DNA from: Penium margaritaceum
Lineage: Eukaryota; Streptophyta; Zygnematophyceae; Desmidiales; Peniaceae
Assembly (NCBI GenBank): GCA_023375785.1
Contig: SZWC01003850.1
Coordinates: forward strand, 141,454-167,364
DNA: 25,911 nt
Direction: 5' to 3'
The notes under the pieces are model-generated. The model did no database searches and was not told the DNA's origin. It saw only the letters and a list, made by a program, of their open reading frames with translations. Below, one piece after another: positions 1 through 11,103 of this stretch. Numbering within the stretch: position 1 is the stretch's first letter; each line of letters starts with the position of its first letter. A program made the position numbers and the translations under genes.

Positions 1-32
<32 letters not shown>

Positions 33-58
33 CCCCTCTCTCTCTCCCCCCCCTTTTC
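1..58. repeat. CT-rich microsatellite
   Basis: The window opens in an almost pure pyrimidine tract, CT dinucleotides mixed with C runs. It is simple-sequence DNA and may continue to the left of the window. Such tracts occur in plant 5' leaders and promoters as well as in intergenic DNA, and nothing nearby decides which this is. Confidence 0.9.
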
Positions 59-3000
59 TCCTGCTTTCTATGTCCCCTTTCCCTTGCTTGCCCGCAATGG
101 CAAGGAGGGAGGAGAGATGTTAATTTCTCGATGCCACAGGCCCTTAGCCTTAAGGCCTCACAGCCTCCAATCGTTGATTGAGTGGCCAACAGTGAATCCA
201 TTGTCGGCTGAGTGGTAGCTGGTCACCTGACTGGCTGCAGGCCACAACGCAGGCCAATTGTCGGGTTAGCCGGCAAGAAAAGCAAGAAAAGTATTTGGCC
301 GACTTTTGCTGTAAACAAACCTCATTTGTGGGAAGGTCCAACCAGCCCTCCCACACTACACTCATCACTTCTTTTTAACATATTGGTTAAAAAAACAACA
401 AGAAATGAGTGATAGTGGAACACGAACATCGTGAAAGACACAAAAATATGTGTAACAACTAGACCTAAGTTACACCTCGTAAATCAACCTTCCTCCATTG
501 AAGGTAGAACATCAATACAACAATCATGGTAGACGTATCTTATCTCCTATGACCTCTTAGTCATAAATTCCCACCCGTGGGCATTTTGTGTATTTCTTTT
601 GCATCCAGGGTGTGCTACCTCCAATGTGTTGGTCGATGCAAGTTACAAGCTCACTTTAGTTCTCGTTGACCACCCTCATGGACACCAAACGTTTAAACTT
701 TGAGAAGTTGTGCTCATGCCCACAATCTACCTGAGTTTATAGACCATCTTTAGCAACCCATAACCCATGACGAATGCGTGCTTTTGGTGATGGAGTAGGC
801 ATAGGACCTAATTTTGTTCGTTTACAAGAAAGAATTTTGATTCTTGTTGAATTGTTCTTTCCTTTGTGTATTAACCAAGGAGGCTCACAAGAAAGACGTC
901 ATCTTTTGACATACTTCGTGGAAACAGGAACGCGTAGGTCATTGACTCGATGTGTACAATGATGGAACGCGCCTTACTCCACTTTAGCATAAGGTTTCGA
1001 GGCTTTGGTTTCTTGAACCAACAGGTTTTAGCGCTAAATAAAACATTATCATCAATTTCATGTGAGCTTTTTATCGACCTTTCCAAGACATGCCACTTGT
1101 TGTTATTGAGCCACTCATGTAATGAAGAGCCTATGGGCTCAAACAAGGCATGAGCACAAAGAACTTATCCTTGAGTGGCTTGGACTTTGGTGGGAGTGTT
1201 TTGGTGGCTGTGATTAGGATAGCAAGATGAGTTGTGGTGAACAAAACAAGTATGCCTTTGTCCTCTCGGAGTACAAAGCATGCTAGAATGACGTTCCTTG
1301 TCTCTTCTTCACGGTTCTCTAGTTCATTCATATTTACATGTACATAGCCAAAACTGTAGACCATGGTGAAATCAGGTTTGTCACCGTGTCAAGGCTGAAA
1401 GATTGTTGTGTCAGGCAGTGACATGTGGGGCATACAAGTGTATACCCAAAATGCCTACCTCAAGGCATACCGCCACCAGTTGATGTCAGGTTGGGAACCC
1501 AGAAGCTAAGATTCTATCGTCGCGTATATTGTGTGGTTGGGTCTCTTGGTCACAACATTGGACTACGGTGTGTAGGCTTTTGGAAATTGCTACAAGATTT
1601 CCATATATTCTAATCGAGACAGAAAATCAGTGCTCGTGTACTCATTGGCACCATCTAAGAGCAACACTTGTAGCTTCCCGTTACTTTGCCTCTCCACCGT
1701 TGCATGCCACTTGAAGGTGTAGATTGGAGCCTCATCCCTTGTACGCACAAGGTAACTCATCATGTATCAGGTTCCGTGAAAGAGAAACAATGGGAAATAG
1801 GAATGAATCAAAACTCATGGAAGTTGGAAGTGGCCCGTACATGCTTGTATGAACTGGCTTCATCCATTGGCTGAAGACACACATGAAGGGAGGAGGAAAG
1901 ATCCGGTGTGACATGTTTTCATGATCGTAATCGTTCCACGACTGTAATGCGTCCTTTCTATTGTTCTTGACGTTGAGGGAGTTGAAAAGTGTATACTTGT
2001 ACATGGACTGCACAGGCCGTTTTCAGTGCTCCCCACACGTAAATGATTAATCTCCAACGAGCACACACTCTCACAAGTTTGCTGAAATGGTGAAACTTTT
2101 TGTGCCACATGGGTAGTCCACTCCAGAGAGTTGGTGGGTTCTAGCCACTATGGAAGGAGACTATGATTCCATCAAAGCTAGTACACTAAAGACTAACTTG
2201 ATCACATTTTTTTGTAGCAAATGGCTTTGGTGAATGTATTATACTTACAAATATGTAAAAGTGGTATTTCTTCTTTTGCTGATGATGCGTACCAATCTCT
2301 TCATTGGTCAAAATGAGAAAAGGCTCACCACAATGTTATGCCTATAGGACATGTCTTCGAACATGACATGCTCCCTTGTACCTAGTCAAAATCCCTTCCC
2401 GTTCTCGAGAACTGAAACTCGCTTGTTGCTGAAAAACATGGCAAAGCGTTCTGAGGAAGGATGACATTTTTGGATGCATGACTTGTCAACTGTGATGTAT
2501 AAGGCAATCCTAGTATCAAGTTACCACATGTAGGTAGACAAAAGCAGCAATACACTTTCTGTCCCAACAAGCTAGACCACAAACCCCATACACTCGTATG
2601 CATTGCCTTTGTCTCTTTTTTTACTCTCAACATCCTTCCCCTTTCCTTTGATTTCACTCTTATCTTCCTCAATCCTCCTCCTTTGCCTTATTTTCTTAGC
2701 CACTCCCTTCTTTGTCTTTCTACTCTCCTCTCATACACTCCCAACATTTTATGGCATTTTTGCCCTTTTAGCATTGCAGCATGAGCAAAATATTGCAGGT
2801 TGTGACCACGCTTATTGGCCGGTTGAGTTGTGCCTGCTTGTGTTTGGATCTGATTGGTTAGACTATTTTGAGGAACCCAACATCCTCATATGTTAGCTCT
2901 TCTAGGATGGCGACGTGGAGCAGACACCTATAGTGACAACTTTATGAGAGGCATTTGAGAGAGTACGCTCATCCTATGTTTCCAAGAGGCGGTCAAGCTC

Positions 3001-4098
3001 TTTACCAAGGAACAAATTCTAAACATAGGACTCCGTTAGCTCTGTTATGTGCTCGTATCTCAGCACTTTGTGCATATCATCCCAGTCTCCACTTTAACCC
3101 TCTAGGAGGAAGGTCTCAAAGTCTGCTTTTAAAATTGGAGCATCAATGACTATAATTTTGTCGCAAAGTGGCTTTGCCTTGTTAAAGCCTCAATGCAGTT
3201 GATTTTATAGAGGCTGGTGTGTGACACCTTGTTCAAGAGGTGGATCTTGAACGTGGATTTATGAGACACGCGGTATCACCAAAAGTACAACAATACATCA
3301 CTGGCATGATCTATAGTTATCTCAATCTTGTCCTACTTGTTGGATTTGAGGGTTTATTTTCCAAAACCATGGATGCAGCTTTGTTGTGGTCTTTAAACTT
3401 ACCAACCGTTGGAGATAGCGACCATGGCGGTGAAGGAGAGTAGGACCCATTGTACAACTTATGCTGTGAATCTGGATGAATTTTCTGGATTTGTGTTCCA
3501 ATGCCTTGATTTTCTCTCTCTTGAACTTGTCAGTGGAGATCTTGTGTAGCTGTATAGATTTTCACATGAGGCCATGGTGTCATCCATGTAGTCAAAACAT
3601 TTTTTTTTATGTGTTGTATTAGGCCCTTGCGTGGAATTGTGTTGTTTTTTAATTACTGGATTCGGCTCAAATATTGGCATCGTTGTTGCTACTACTGATG
3701 TTGCTTATGCAATATGTGATACAATCTCACGTGGATAGGTGGCACATATGCCTTATTAGGCAGCTAGAATCTTGCTATGGGTGGTGCCATTGGATGTATT
3801 GGAGGCTACTGTGAACCTACTCCATGGGTAGGCGCTATAGGTTATGATTGTAGAGGGATGGCTAGGTGTATGCCTTGTGGAGGGTTTTCTTGAGGTAGAT
3901 GCAGTGATGAATATCATGACACTGGTTGCCACAATATACATGGCTGTTATTTTTATGGCTATTGTGAATTATACAACACTTATTGAAACCGAGCTAGATA
4001 TTGTTGTGGATGTATGATACGAGCTTATTGAGAAGCTCATATTGCATAAGTAAAAGGATTATTGTTTTGTTGTATACAATGGATAACATTGCTTTTGA
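59..4098. other. Four kilobases without a recognisable gene
   Basis: No open frame longer than about 100 codons occurs here, and none of the short frames resembles a family I know. The base composition is unremarkable and AT-leaning, with T-rich runs such as that near 3600. It may be the upstream part of the DNA transposon whose transposase remnant begins near 4099, or older decayed repeat. I looked for a CENP-B-type helix-turn-helix region and for terminal inverted repeats and could not find either by eye. No tRNA or other RNA gene is evident. Confidence 0.5.
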
Positions 4099-4759
4099 CC
4101 AATCCAAAAGCAAGGAGCATACAATAAGTTTGTCCAAAACAGGAGTTGGCACATGTTGGCTCACTACCTTACCTTTCACCATTGTAGAGCTTGCATGGCA
4201 ATGCTATATTGCATCAAGCCACTCCTTGTTATTAACGGTGACCACACATCCATTTAACTAGTGAAGACAACCAACCACACGTATGCACCACGAGGCAACA
4301 AGGAGATTTCTATTGTGGGTTTCGAGGACAAGAGGATGATAACCAACCTTGCGGCATCCACGATGACTAGAAAGATTCCCTCCTTGTAATTAATCTTTGG
4401 TCGCAAAACAACACAGTCCATTCCATGTGGCAAGCACATTGTAAAAGTTACCGAGGCCAAGTGGAACCTGAAGTGTGCGCCATCTCATGGGGCAAGCTTT
4501 GAAATGAAGAAAGAGTGGGTGAGAAAAGTTATCATTCCATGTTTCAAATGGAATTGCACAACACTTGGTATCTGTAAGGGCAAAGAGTCCCTCTTCTTTG
4601 CCCTCAACACTTGGCATCCGCACTACTTTGGGTCTTTCCAGCTCTTACTCAAGGACAACTTGAGGGATGCACATGGTACGTGCATGTTGTGTACATACCT
4701 GTGGGATGCACAAGCGAAGCTCAACACGTGGATGTTGACATCATCCGCCCGTTGAAAAG
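4099..4759 (+). pseudogene. DDE_1-type (pogo/Tigger/Jerky-like) transposase, upstream half
   Basis: This is a decayed transposase of the DDE superfamily that cuts and joins DNA (Pfam DDE_1 type, inferred from motifs). In the frame beginning at 4099 it shows the first catalytic motif as NGDHTS (Asp at 4240-4242). Next come a TYAPRG-K block and the hallmark EDKR followed by MIT (4324-4335 onward). A segment like LPLQLIFxGKT follows, with TAA (4387) where Gln is usual. The second catalytic Asp is visible in KDNLRDAH (4654-4656). After a frameshift near 4670 the family's PVGCTSEAQ...DV motif reads through to RPLK at the break. Other stops lie at 4096 and 4246. The gene stops abruptly at 4759 where LTR element A begins and resumes at 16916. 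The N-terminal DNA-binding part was not found. Family assignment is fairly sure, subfamily is not. Confidence 0.8.
4755..4759. repeat. Target-site duplication of element A, left copy (aaaag)
   Basis: The five bases aaaag just left of element A recur exactly at 16911-16915, just right of its 3' LTR. Five base pairs is the usual duplication for plant LTR retrotransposon integration. Removing one copy plus the element makes the transposase frame run on, which independently supports this boundary. The match requires the A at 4760 to belong to the element. Confidence 0.8.
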
Positions 4760-6302
4760 ATGTTGGAGTGAGCGACAACTACACTGAGCGACAGCTTCAA
4801 CATGGCTCAGTCGGTTTGACGATCAGAGGTCTGTGCACAAAGGTAGAGATTTTTATCCGTAAATAATTGGGTTCAGCTCGGCCTGGAGTTTCTGATGTAC
4901 AGGCCAAGTTTATTGCTAGCATCCAGGTCAAAGGGGGGGAACGAACCTGGATTTGTGTGTTGCATGCACAGCATGGCTCCGCATGCCTGCTGGCCCAGCT
5001 TGGTGAGCAACTGTGCAATGCAAGCAAGCACTGTTGTGCACTTGGTCCAAACCAGTCATGGTGGGGCTACACCTGACTGATTGTTGGGATCGCTTGCATC
5101 AGCACATGCAACCAGAGCTCTGGAGCAGGGACCACTCTGCATCTGGTCGTGCATGCACAACTTAACATTGCATCATCTACCACATGAACAACTCAGCAGC
5201 TGCATCAGCTACTACATGCACAAATCAGCAAGTGCATGTAGATTCTAGAGTGGGGAACGCCCTGCATCAGCGGCAACATGCACGACTCAATAGCTGGGAC
5301 CACTACCAAATTGCTAGTCGTCAGGAAGCTTCCTTGAGGAGAGAGATGTGTCCCTTAGACGGAGAAGATTCCTTCAAGAGGAAGCTACAACCTTACAGCA
5401 GGAAGTTTTTGCAAGGCACAGAGCAGCGGGTCAACTTGGTGGGATCCCAGACTGGATTCATTCAGTCTAGTAACTCCAAGAGTAACTCCAGTAGTAACTC
5501 CAACAACTCCATACAACAACTGAGCAGTTGCACCAACAGTCCATCTATGCCAAACAATGCCTTAGACAAAGACTCTACAAATGCTCTCTCAACTGAAGAC
5601 CCTTGTTAGCCCGGCAGCCTTCTGCCAGCCTAGGTTGGTGTACGCCCCTGACAACCTGAAGGCGTCACTATCTAGAAGAGGTGTTCAGACTACGTCCAAG
5701 ACTAGAGAGGAGCATTACTAGGACTGTCTCTCTCAGGACGATGCTCGTCTCCGAGCCAGGACTTGTGTCTAGGCATTTTGTCTAGAGTTAGTGTCTGGCG
5801 TCATCTCTACCTTGTAGTGTTGATCTAGTCTGGACAGACTCTATTGGAGTTCCCCTTTGTTGACCCAGTAAGCCTGGTAGCACTATGTCAGCTAAGCTAA
5901 GAGGGTCAGAATTCCTCTGACGACCTACTAATTCAGGCAATGGCACCAGCGTGGAGAGGAGGCTGCCCTGACAACCTGGAGGCCATTTAACCTAAAAGCA
6001 TGATAACCGTGTTGAGACCCTTGCAACAATAGCCTTGATGGCTTAGCAAGGTGTTGCGTCCTTGGATGGGGTAGGTTGTGTCAGAGCATTGAGCTGAGCT
6101 GTGATCTACCGTTGTTTCCCTATACCATACTTGTACTTGATAGTCTTTTCAATTACAAGTTTGATTCCAGTCTTCCGCTTTAGCACGTTGGAGTACAGGA
6201 TTTGCTTGCTAAACACACAGATCCTGGAAAGCAAGAAGACCCCCTTGCTGCATTAGAGCACGCGGTGACTTCATCACTGCAGGCTCCTTAAAAACCCCAA
6301 CA
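4760..6302 (+). repeat. 5' LTR of element A
   Basis: It starts (A)TGTTGGAG and ends CCCCAACA, directly followed by the primer-binding site. The same sequence recurs, diverged, at 8871-10060 and 16551-16910. Matching blocks include the segment around 4797-4870 against 8907-8975, and 5270-5450 against 9375-9550. It contains an ORF (5184-5609), a cluster of CATGCA motifs, and near its end a cassette (about 5915-5990) also found in the LTR of element B. Confidence 0.88.
5184..5609 (+). CDS. ORF inside the 5' LTR of element A, unknown product
   Basis: This 141-codon ATG frame lies wholly within the LTR. It resembles no family I can name. The middle is basic and polar (motifs HQRQHARLN, EASLRR, KLQPYSRKF, GTEQRVNL). 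The C-terminal third is Ser/Asn/Gln-rich, which looks like low-complexity sequence. The corresponding stretch in the 3' LTR (9258-9629) keeps the central part in frame without indels despite about 20% base divergence. Both copies descend from one element, so a shared open frame is partly expected by chance. It may encode a small element protein or simply be LTR noncoding sequence that happens to be open. Confidence 0.3.
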   Translation: MNNSAAASATTCTNQQVHVDSRVGNALHQRQHARLNSWDHYQIASRQEASLRREMCPLDGEDSFKRKLQPYSRKFLQGTEQRVNLVGSQTGFIQSSNSKSNSSSNSNNSIQQLSSCTNSPSMPNNALDKDSTNALSTEDPC

Positions 6303-6314
6303 TGGTATGAGAGC
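6303..6314 (+). promoter_or_regulatory. Primer-binding site of element A
   Basis: Immediately after the 5' LTR, the sequence TGGTATGAGAGC differs by one base from the TGGTATCAGAGC complementary to the 3' end of plant initiator tRNA-Met. This is where minus-strand DNA synthesis would be primed. It fixes the LTR end at 6302. Confidence 0.88.
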
Positions 6315-6840
6315 AAGGAAGTCTGGACATGCTTAACATATGATTAAAGCAGCATATCAGTGTCGCCAACATGAAGAAGCAGTTCGGGCTTGAGCTTCAA
6401 AGGATGACAACGCCTGTCATCACTCACCAGTGGTAGGGTGAACACGTGACGTGGCGACCCCGCACACATGGAGTCATTGAGGATGCTATGAGCAACCTCA
6501 ACATGGAGAGCCCACACATGGACTCTCAACAGTTTAATGACCTCTCACCGCTAAGCTTGTGCATGGACCAAGGATGTGGTCCAAGGAGAGAGCAAGCAGT
6601 AGCTTAAGAGGCGAAGCGCTCAAGAGAGGAGGCACTTAGTCAAGGGCTTGCCAAGACAATGTGTGTTGAAATGGAGTCCTATGGTAGCAGCTGATTGACA
6701 GGTGTCTTGTGCTCTTACCTTTTGAAGAGCAGGGCACGAGCTTTGAAGCTCATCATCCACAGCTTCAATAGCAGTTGTCCTAGATTGAACAGAAGGTGCA
6801 TCTTCAGCATTAGCTTTAATTAGCACAACTACCATTGTCA
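6315..6840 (+). other. Leader region of element A
   Basis: This is untranslated-leader-like sequence between the primer-binding site and the first protein-like stretch. The only open frames are short and on the opposite strand, and I recognise no motif. Confidence 0.4.
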
Positions 6841-7440
6841 TCAACTGTAACAATTGTCACGGAGGCAGATGTGACACAGTTCATGCCAAAAGCTCTCATG
6901 TTTGTGTAGATGCAGGTGATATGGTTCACAACGGTAGGCATGAATCAGCTCTGCGTGGTTCAGCCACACCACGTCGCAACGGAGGTGCCATCTGTGGCAG
7001 TCGTACCACCACTGCTTGATACAAGTCAGCATGAGACAGCCGAGGAGCAAGCTTTCAAGTGTGAAAGCATAGATCTATAGTAGTAGATTGGCAAGATGCA
7101 ACTCCTTCGCCAACGGGAGCAGCATACCTGTGAGCTGTTAACTGCCCAGACAGCTCAACTTGAAGCTCTAGTGGCACAGATCTAGCAACAAAATCTGGCC
7201 TTGTAATTGAACAAGGCTTCATCAATATCACATCATCCATCTACACGTTAGCCAGAGCTTAGTTCTTCTCCAAAAATGCCAGAGCATGTCTATCCTTGGT
7301 AGAAAAAGTTAGCTTCATTTGCTCATGGAGGAAGCGTGTAGACCCTTGTGGTGTCCCTTAACGCATCCACAACGACACCATGACAACTGTCAAAGCATGT
7401 AGATCTGCCACCAAGATTTCAAGCAGCACAAGTAGCAATT
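6841..7440 (+). pseudogene. Decayed gag-like frame of element A
   Basis: One frame (codons starting at 6841) reads as protein through the whole stretch except for ten stops. Eight are TAG (6907, 7078, 7081, 7084, 7183, 7249, 7300, 7339), one is TAA (7204) and one is TGA (7381). The central part is a Gln/Glu/Leu-rich, coiled-coil-like segment (MQLLRQREQ, TAQTAQLEALVAQI). The three consecutive TAGs sit at the start of this segment, where a glutamine run would be natural. Downstream are MPEHVYPW and LPPRFQAAQ, placed as in retroelement gag proteins that have an N-terminal coiled coil, but I cannot assign a gag family. Coding identity is inferred from frame continuity, not from a recognised domain. 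Confidence 0.45.
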
Positions 7441-7960
7441 GATGACAAGCAATGGTACTTCTCAAACACACACGTGATGATGTCACGAGGGTCGACATCA
7501 CTCCATGCACTACTTTGCGTGTCGCAAGCAAGGAAGCCATCGGCAACAACCCAAGTGCTAGAGAGCCAAGGCAAGTAGCCATCTTGCAATAGCTCATGGA
7601 GGGTGGAGTGATGACCAAGGAACTAGAATGCCATCAGCAACCTGGTAGCAACAAGTAGTAGTTGCAATGACAGTGCCTACACGAGAGAAAAGTGTTGGCA
7701 GTTGTGGTCACAAGGTTGGACGTCTCGCCAAACTTCCACAAGTTGACCAACAAAGCGGACAGTGGCTCCGCGTCCCAAACGGAGTTCACATGCTCCATCC
7801 AACAGAAGAGAACCCAAAAGTTGAATTCTCATGGTGCAGCAGAGTAGATGAGGTAGACGTGTCTTTGGCAGTAGATGGAGGTTCACATGACCCTTAAAGC
7901 AAATGAGCAAAGCGGCGAGCAAACGAGCGAAGCGGCGAGCTCCACTCGATGCAACCGACG
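7441..7960 (+). other. Internal region of element A without clear frame
   Basis: The protein-like frame is lost or shifts repeatedly here. Short open segments on both strands are present but none is recognised. A small direct repeat occurs at about 7903-7940, where a unit like gagc(a/g)aagcggcgagc is repeated. Confidence 0.4.
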
Positions 7961-8479
7961 GGCTGCGAGAGAAGAAAAAGGGTGGCTAGGGACAACGCTC
8001 GAGAGCGACGGGGCCCCTAATTGGGCAGCCTAATAAGGGTCGACCCACTAGAGCAACAGCATCTCAGTTTTACTGGCGACGACCATGACGGCCAAGAAAT
8101 GGTGGTCCGGTTGAGGAGAATTCCACGAGAATCCAACAAGGACGTTTCATGTCAGAATATTGACCAGGAACGGACATGGGGCAAAATGGCTGCCTCAGCC
8201 ATGGTTGAATCAAGTTTGAGCAGCTGAGTGTGGCTCAAGCAAGTGGCGGAAGCAAGCAAAGAGAGTCAGAAAAGCAGGTGGGTGAGGCAACAGAAGGAAC
8301 AAAAGGCTGCAGCATTAAGAAAGAATGATTGGTGGCAAGCTGTTATACTCGTTGCTCAGAGGTTGCTACTGAAGGATGGCGGTTCAAGTAAGCAGTCCCA
8401 GGCAGCGGTCGCGCCTCACAAGGGGCTTTTTAGTGGAAGCTTATGGAGTCTCCCACTACACAACCAAGCCCGTGAATGA
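7961..8479 (+). pseudogene. Second decayed frame of element A, unknown
   Basis: A single frame runs from about 7961 to 8479, interrupted only by TAA at 8018 and TGA at 8225. Both can be derived from Gln or Arg codons by one C-to-T change. The product is strongly basic at its start (ERRKR, NARERRG) and Lys/Gln/Trp-rich later (VRQQKEQKAAALRKNDWW). It carries no retroviral enzyme motif that I can see. Its place, between gag-like sequence and the polypurine tract, is where pol would end in a complete element. It could be a remnant of a domain fused to an older element or just chance. Confidence 0.3.
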
Positions 8480-8860
8480 GAGATATGGTGGCTTGGGTTG
8501 TGGGAGGTTGCTTCTGCATGAAGGAACCTCAGTGGTGGGTGGAAAAGTGAACCAAGTCCCACCAAATACATATTTGTATATATCCATATACATGTGTATA
8601 CATAGCTCCACCTAACCTGCTCCGACCAAACAACGGCCCCCAAAAAACCTAGGAAAGCTGAAAACAAGCTTTTCCATGGCGATACTTGACGGACTTGAGC
8701 CGCGTTGCTTGGAACCATTCCCAAGAGCAGGAGAACACCCAAGAGAAAACCAGAGGTCTCTTATGACTACAGACCTTTTTTTCGGGCAGCTAATATGTCC
8801 ACCGATCAATAATGTCCTCACTCAAACTGGTAGCAGCCTCTGCGTTTATCAGCACACCTA

Positions 8861-8870
8861 TCGAGGGGGA
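8861..8870 (+). promoter_or_regulatory. Polypurine tract of element A
   Basis: The sequence tcgaggggga abuts the start of the 3' LTR at 8871. Element B has the same tract, preceded by the same acctatcg-like bases, at the equivalent place. It is the expected primer site for plus-strand DNA synthesis. Confidence 0.82.
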
Positions 8871-9257
8871 ATGTTCAATTGAGCGATAAGTTTAGTGAGC
8901 AATAGCTTCAACATGGCTCAGTCGATTAAACACTCGGAGGTCTTTATGCAAAGTTACGGATTTTTATCCGTAAATGCTTGGGTGCGGATGGGTCGGGAAT
9001 TTTTTATGTATAGGCCACATTGAATTCTGGCATCCAATTCCAAGGGGGGACAAGAGCCCGGATCTGTCTAATGCATGCACTGCGGGGTTGTGCATGCATG
9101 CTGGCCCAGCTTTGTCAGCAACTTCGGAGTGCAAGCAAGAACTACTGTGTACTTGGCCCAGACCAGTGAGGATGGGGCTACACCTCACTAGACTGTTGGG
9201 ACCGCTTGCATCAGCACGTGCAAGTAGATCTCCGGGACAAGGAGGACTCTGCATTAG

Positions 9258-9629
9258 GTGATGCATACACGATGCAACATTACATCAACTACCACATGCA
9301 TGACTCAACAGGTGCATCAGCTAGTACATGCACGACTTAGCAGCTGCATGTGCAGTCCAGAGTCTGGACCGCATCAACGGCAACATGCGCGACTCAACAA
9401 TCGGGACCACTGCCAAGTTGCAGGCCTTATAGAAGCTTCCTTGAGGAGGAATTTGCGTGCCTTGGACCAAGAACATTCCTTCTACAGGAAGCTACGACCT
9501 TACAGCAAGAAGTTTGTACAAGGCACAGAGCAGCACGTCAACTTGTCAGGATCCCCATTTAAAAGCAGACTAGACTCAATTAGTCCAATAACTCCAACAA
9601 CTCCAGCTGTAACTCAAAAAACTCCATAA
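9258..9629 (+). CDS. ORF inside the 3' LTR of element A, counterpart of the 5' LTR ORF
   Basis: This 123-codon ORF shares with the 5' LTR ORF the motifs HQRQHARLN, EASLRR, RKL-PYS-KF, QGTEQ-VNL. The N-termini differ because indels and a TAG change the frame before about 9370. The aligned core (about 9370-9560) has no indels. It most likely reflects common descent of the two LTRs; translation is unproven. Confidence 0.25.
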   Translation: MMHTRCNITSTTTCMTQQVHQLVHARLSSCMCSPESGPHQRQHARLNNRDHCQVAGLIEASLRRNLRALDQEHSFYRKLRPYSKKFVQGTEQHVNLSGSPFKSRLDSISPITPTTPAVTQKTP

Positions 9630-10056
9630 AACAACTCAGCAGTTGCACTTACAGTCTATCTTTGCTAGACAACGCCTCAGGATAAGACTCTGTAGACGCT
9701 CTATCACTTGAAGATCCTTGTTAGCTTGGCAACCTTAAGCCAGCCTAGGTTGGTGGACGCCCTTGACTGATTGTTGGCCTGACTACCTAGAAGAGGTGGT
9801 CAGACTAAGTCCAAGACTGGAGAGCAACCTTGCTAGAGCTGTCTCTTTGGACATTGCTTGTCTCTGAGCCGAGAGCTGTGTCTAAGCGTTGAGCCCAGAG
9901 TTAGTGAATGACATCAACTCTATCTTGTAGTGCTGATCTACTTTGGAAGGACTCTATTGGAGCCCCATTGTGTCGACCCACTAAGCCTGGAAGCTCTTTC
10001 CTAGCTTGTTTAGGAGGGTTAGAAGTCTTGTGACGACATGGTAAGTCTGGTAGTGG

Positions 10057-10060
10057 CTGC
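10057..10060. repeat. Likely target-site duplication of element B (ctgc)
   Basis: ctgc directly precedes element B and recurs at 16552-16555 just after it; extended to five bases the copies are gctgc and cctgc, so one base has changed. Comparison with the uninterrupted 5' LTR of A (around 5940-5960) shows the sequence resumes correctly across this point. Confidence 0.65.
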
Positions 10061-11091
10061 TGCTGGAGTGAGGCGATAACTACACTGGATTTTGGCTTTC
10101 GCATGATGCAATCGGTTTCACTTTTGGAGGATTCCACATGAAGTTACGGATTTCACCGTGATTCATCGGGAATTTTCCTACTCGGATTTCCACTATATTG
10201 GATAGAATATTCCTACTTTTTGGTTCTCAAGGGCATATTCAAGCGCTCGACATGTACAAATGGTTTGGTGTGTCCAAAAAAGGTGGGACTACCTTGGCCA
10301 ACTCAATGGAGGGATTTCCAAGGTTTGACGACTTGGCAACTACCTTGTATGAGGTAATCTTGGAGAGTACAACGCCTACAAGGCTTGCGTGAGCAATTGT
10401 ACAGAGATCAACGCAGTCGTCTAGCTCACATATGACATTGTGTAGGATTTACTACATCATCATTGTCACTTCCAATATTTTACGACACATTACTACATTA
10501 ATGGTTGGGACCGCCAAGACCTCCACTTTTAGTGAAGCAACCTGGACTGCCAAGACTACTACTAGCTAGAGCAACAGTATAGAAGGGAGTACCAGCTATG
10601 GCTCCTGTAACCAATTCCAATCTCTCCAACTCCATTGTATCAGCATCAACTATTCTACACGTTTGCGAGCCACTTGGTCTCTGTATCAGACTCAAATCTC
10701 GGTGTTGTTGGAGTTTCCTGGATATTTCCTCTGACGACCCACTGACTCTAGCGAAAGTGTTCCAGCGTAGAGAGGAGGTTGTCCTTACATCCCAGAGGCC
10801 TGTCAACCCGGAAGACGGTCGACACGCCAAGACTCTTACTACAAGGCTGGACGCCTAGCAAGACGTTGAGCCTAGTTTGGGCCAGGATCTGTCAAGGTTC
10901 TGTTGCTGAGACTTTCAGAGGCTGTTGCTAAGTTTGTACATAGTCTTACTGTACTTTGTATTCTTGTAATACAATCAGAGCTTGTGCATTCATTTCTCAG
11001 CAGTTGTACAAGCATCCCTTGGCACGCCAAAGGTCTTGTCATGACAACAAGGCCAACCAAGCCTTTGCTGTGGTCGTGCAAATTTCCAACA
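10061..11091 (+). repeat. 5' LTR of element B
   Basis: It starts TGCTGGAGTGAGG (the first bases have drifted from TGTT) and ends TTTCCAACA just before the primer-binding site. It is homologous along its length to 15510-16550; a sampled 100-base block differed at about 13 positions. The end of the LTR has a polyadenylation-like region (TGTACTTTGTATTCTTG, about 10945-10970). It shares a short cassette with element A's LTR (about 10730-10800). Confidence 0.88.
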
Positions 11092-11103
11092 TGGTTTCAG
11101 AGC
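11092..11103 (+). promoter_or_regulatory. Primer-binding site of element B
   Basis: TGGTTTCAGAGC follows the LTR end directly and differs by one base from the TGGTATCAGAGC complement of initiator tRNA-Met. The substitution is at a different position from that in element A. Confidence 0.88.

Larger units (their letters stand above)
8871..10060 (+). repeat. 3' LTR of element A, first part
   Basis: It is homologous to 4760-5935 of the 5' LTR. It starts (A)TGTTCAATTGAG after the polypurine tract and is broken at 10060 by element B. The remaining part is at 16551-16910. Indels relative to the 5' LTR are frequent; identity is about 80% by eye in the blocks compared. Confidence 0.87.

Noticed and set aside
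871..1364. Two minus-strand frames of 91 and 77 codons
   Set aside because: Different phases, no motif, no supporting neighbours; consistent with chance.
8560..8620. AT-rich tatatatcc/tatacatgtgtata stretch in element A as a promoter
   Set aside because: It lies inside the element near the polypurine tract, with no gene start downstream except the LTR; simple sequence is the simpler reading.
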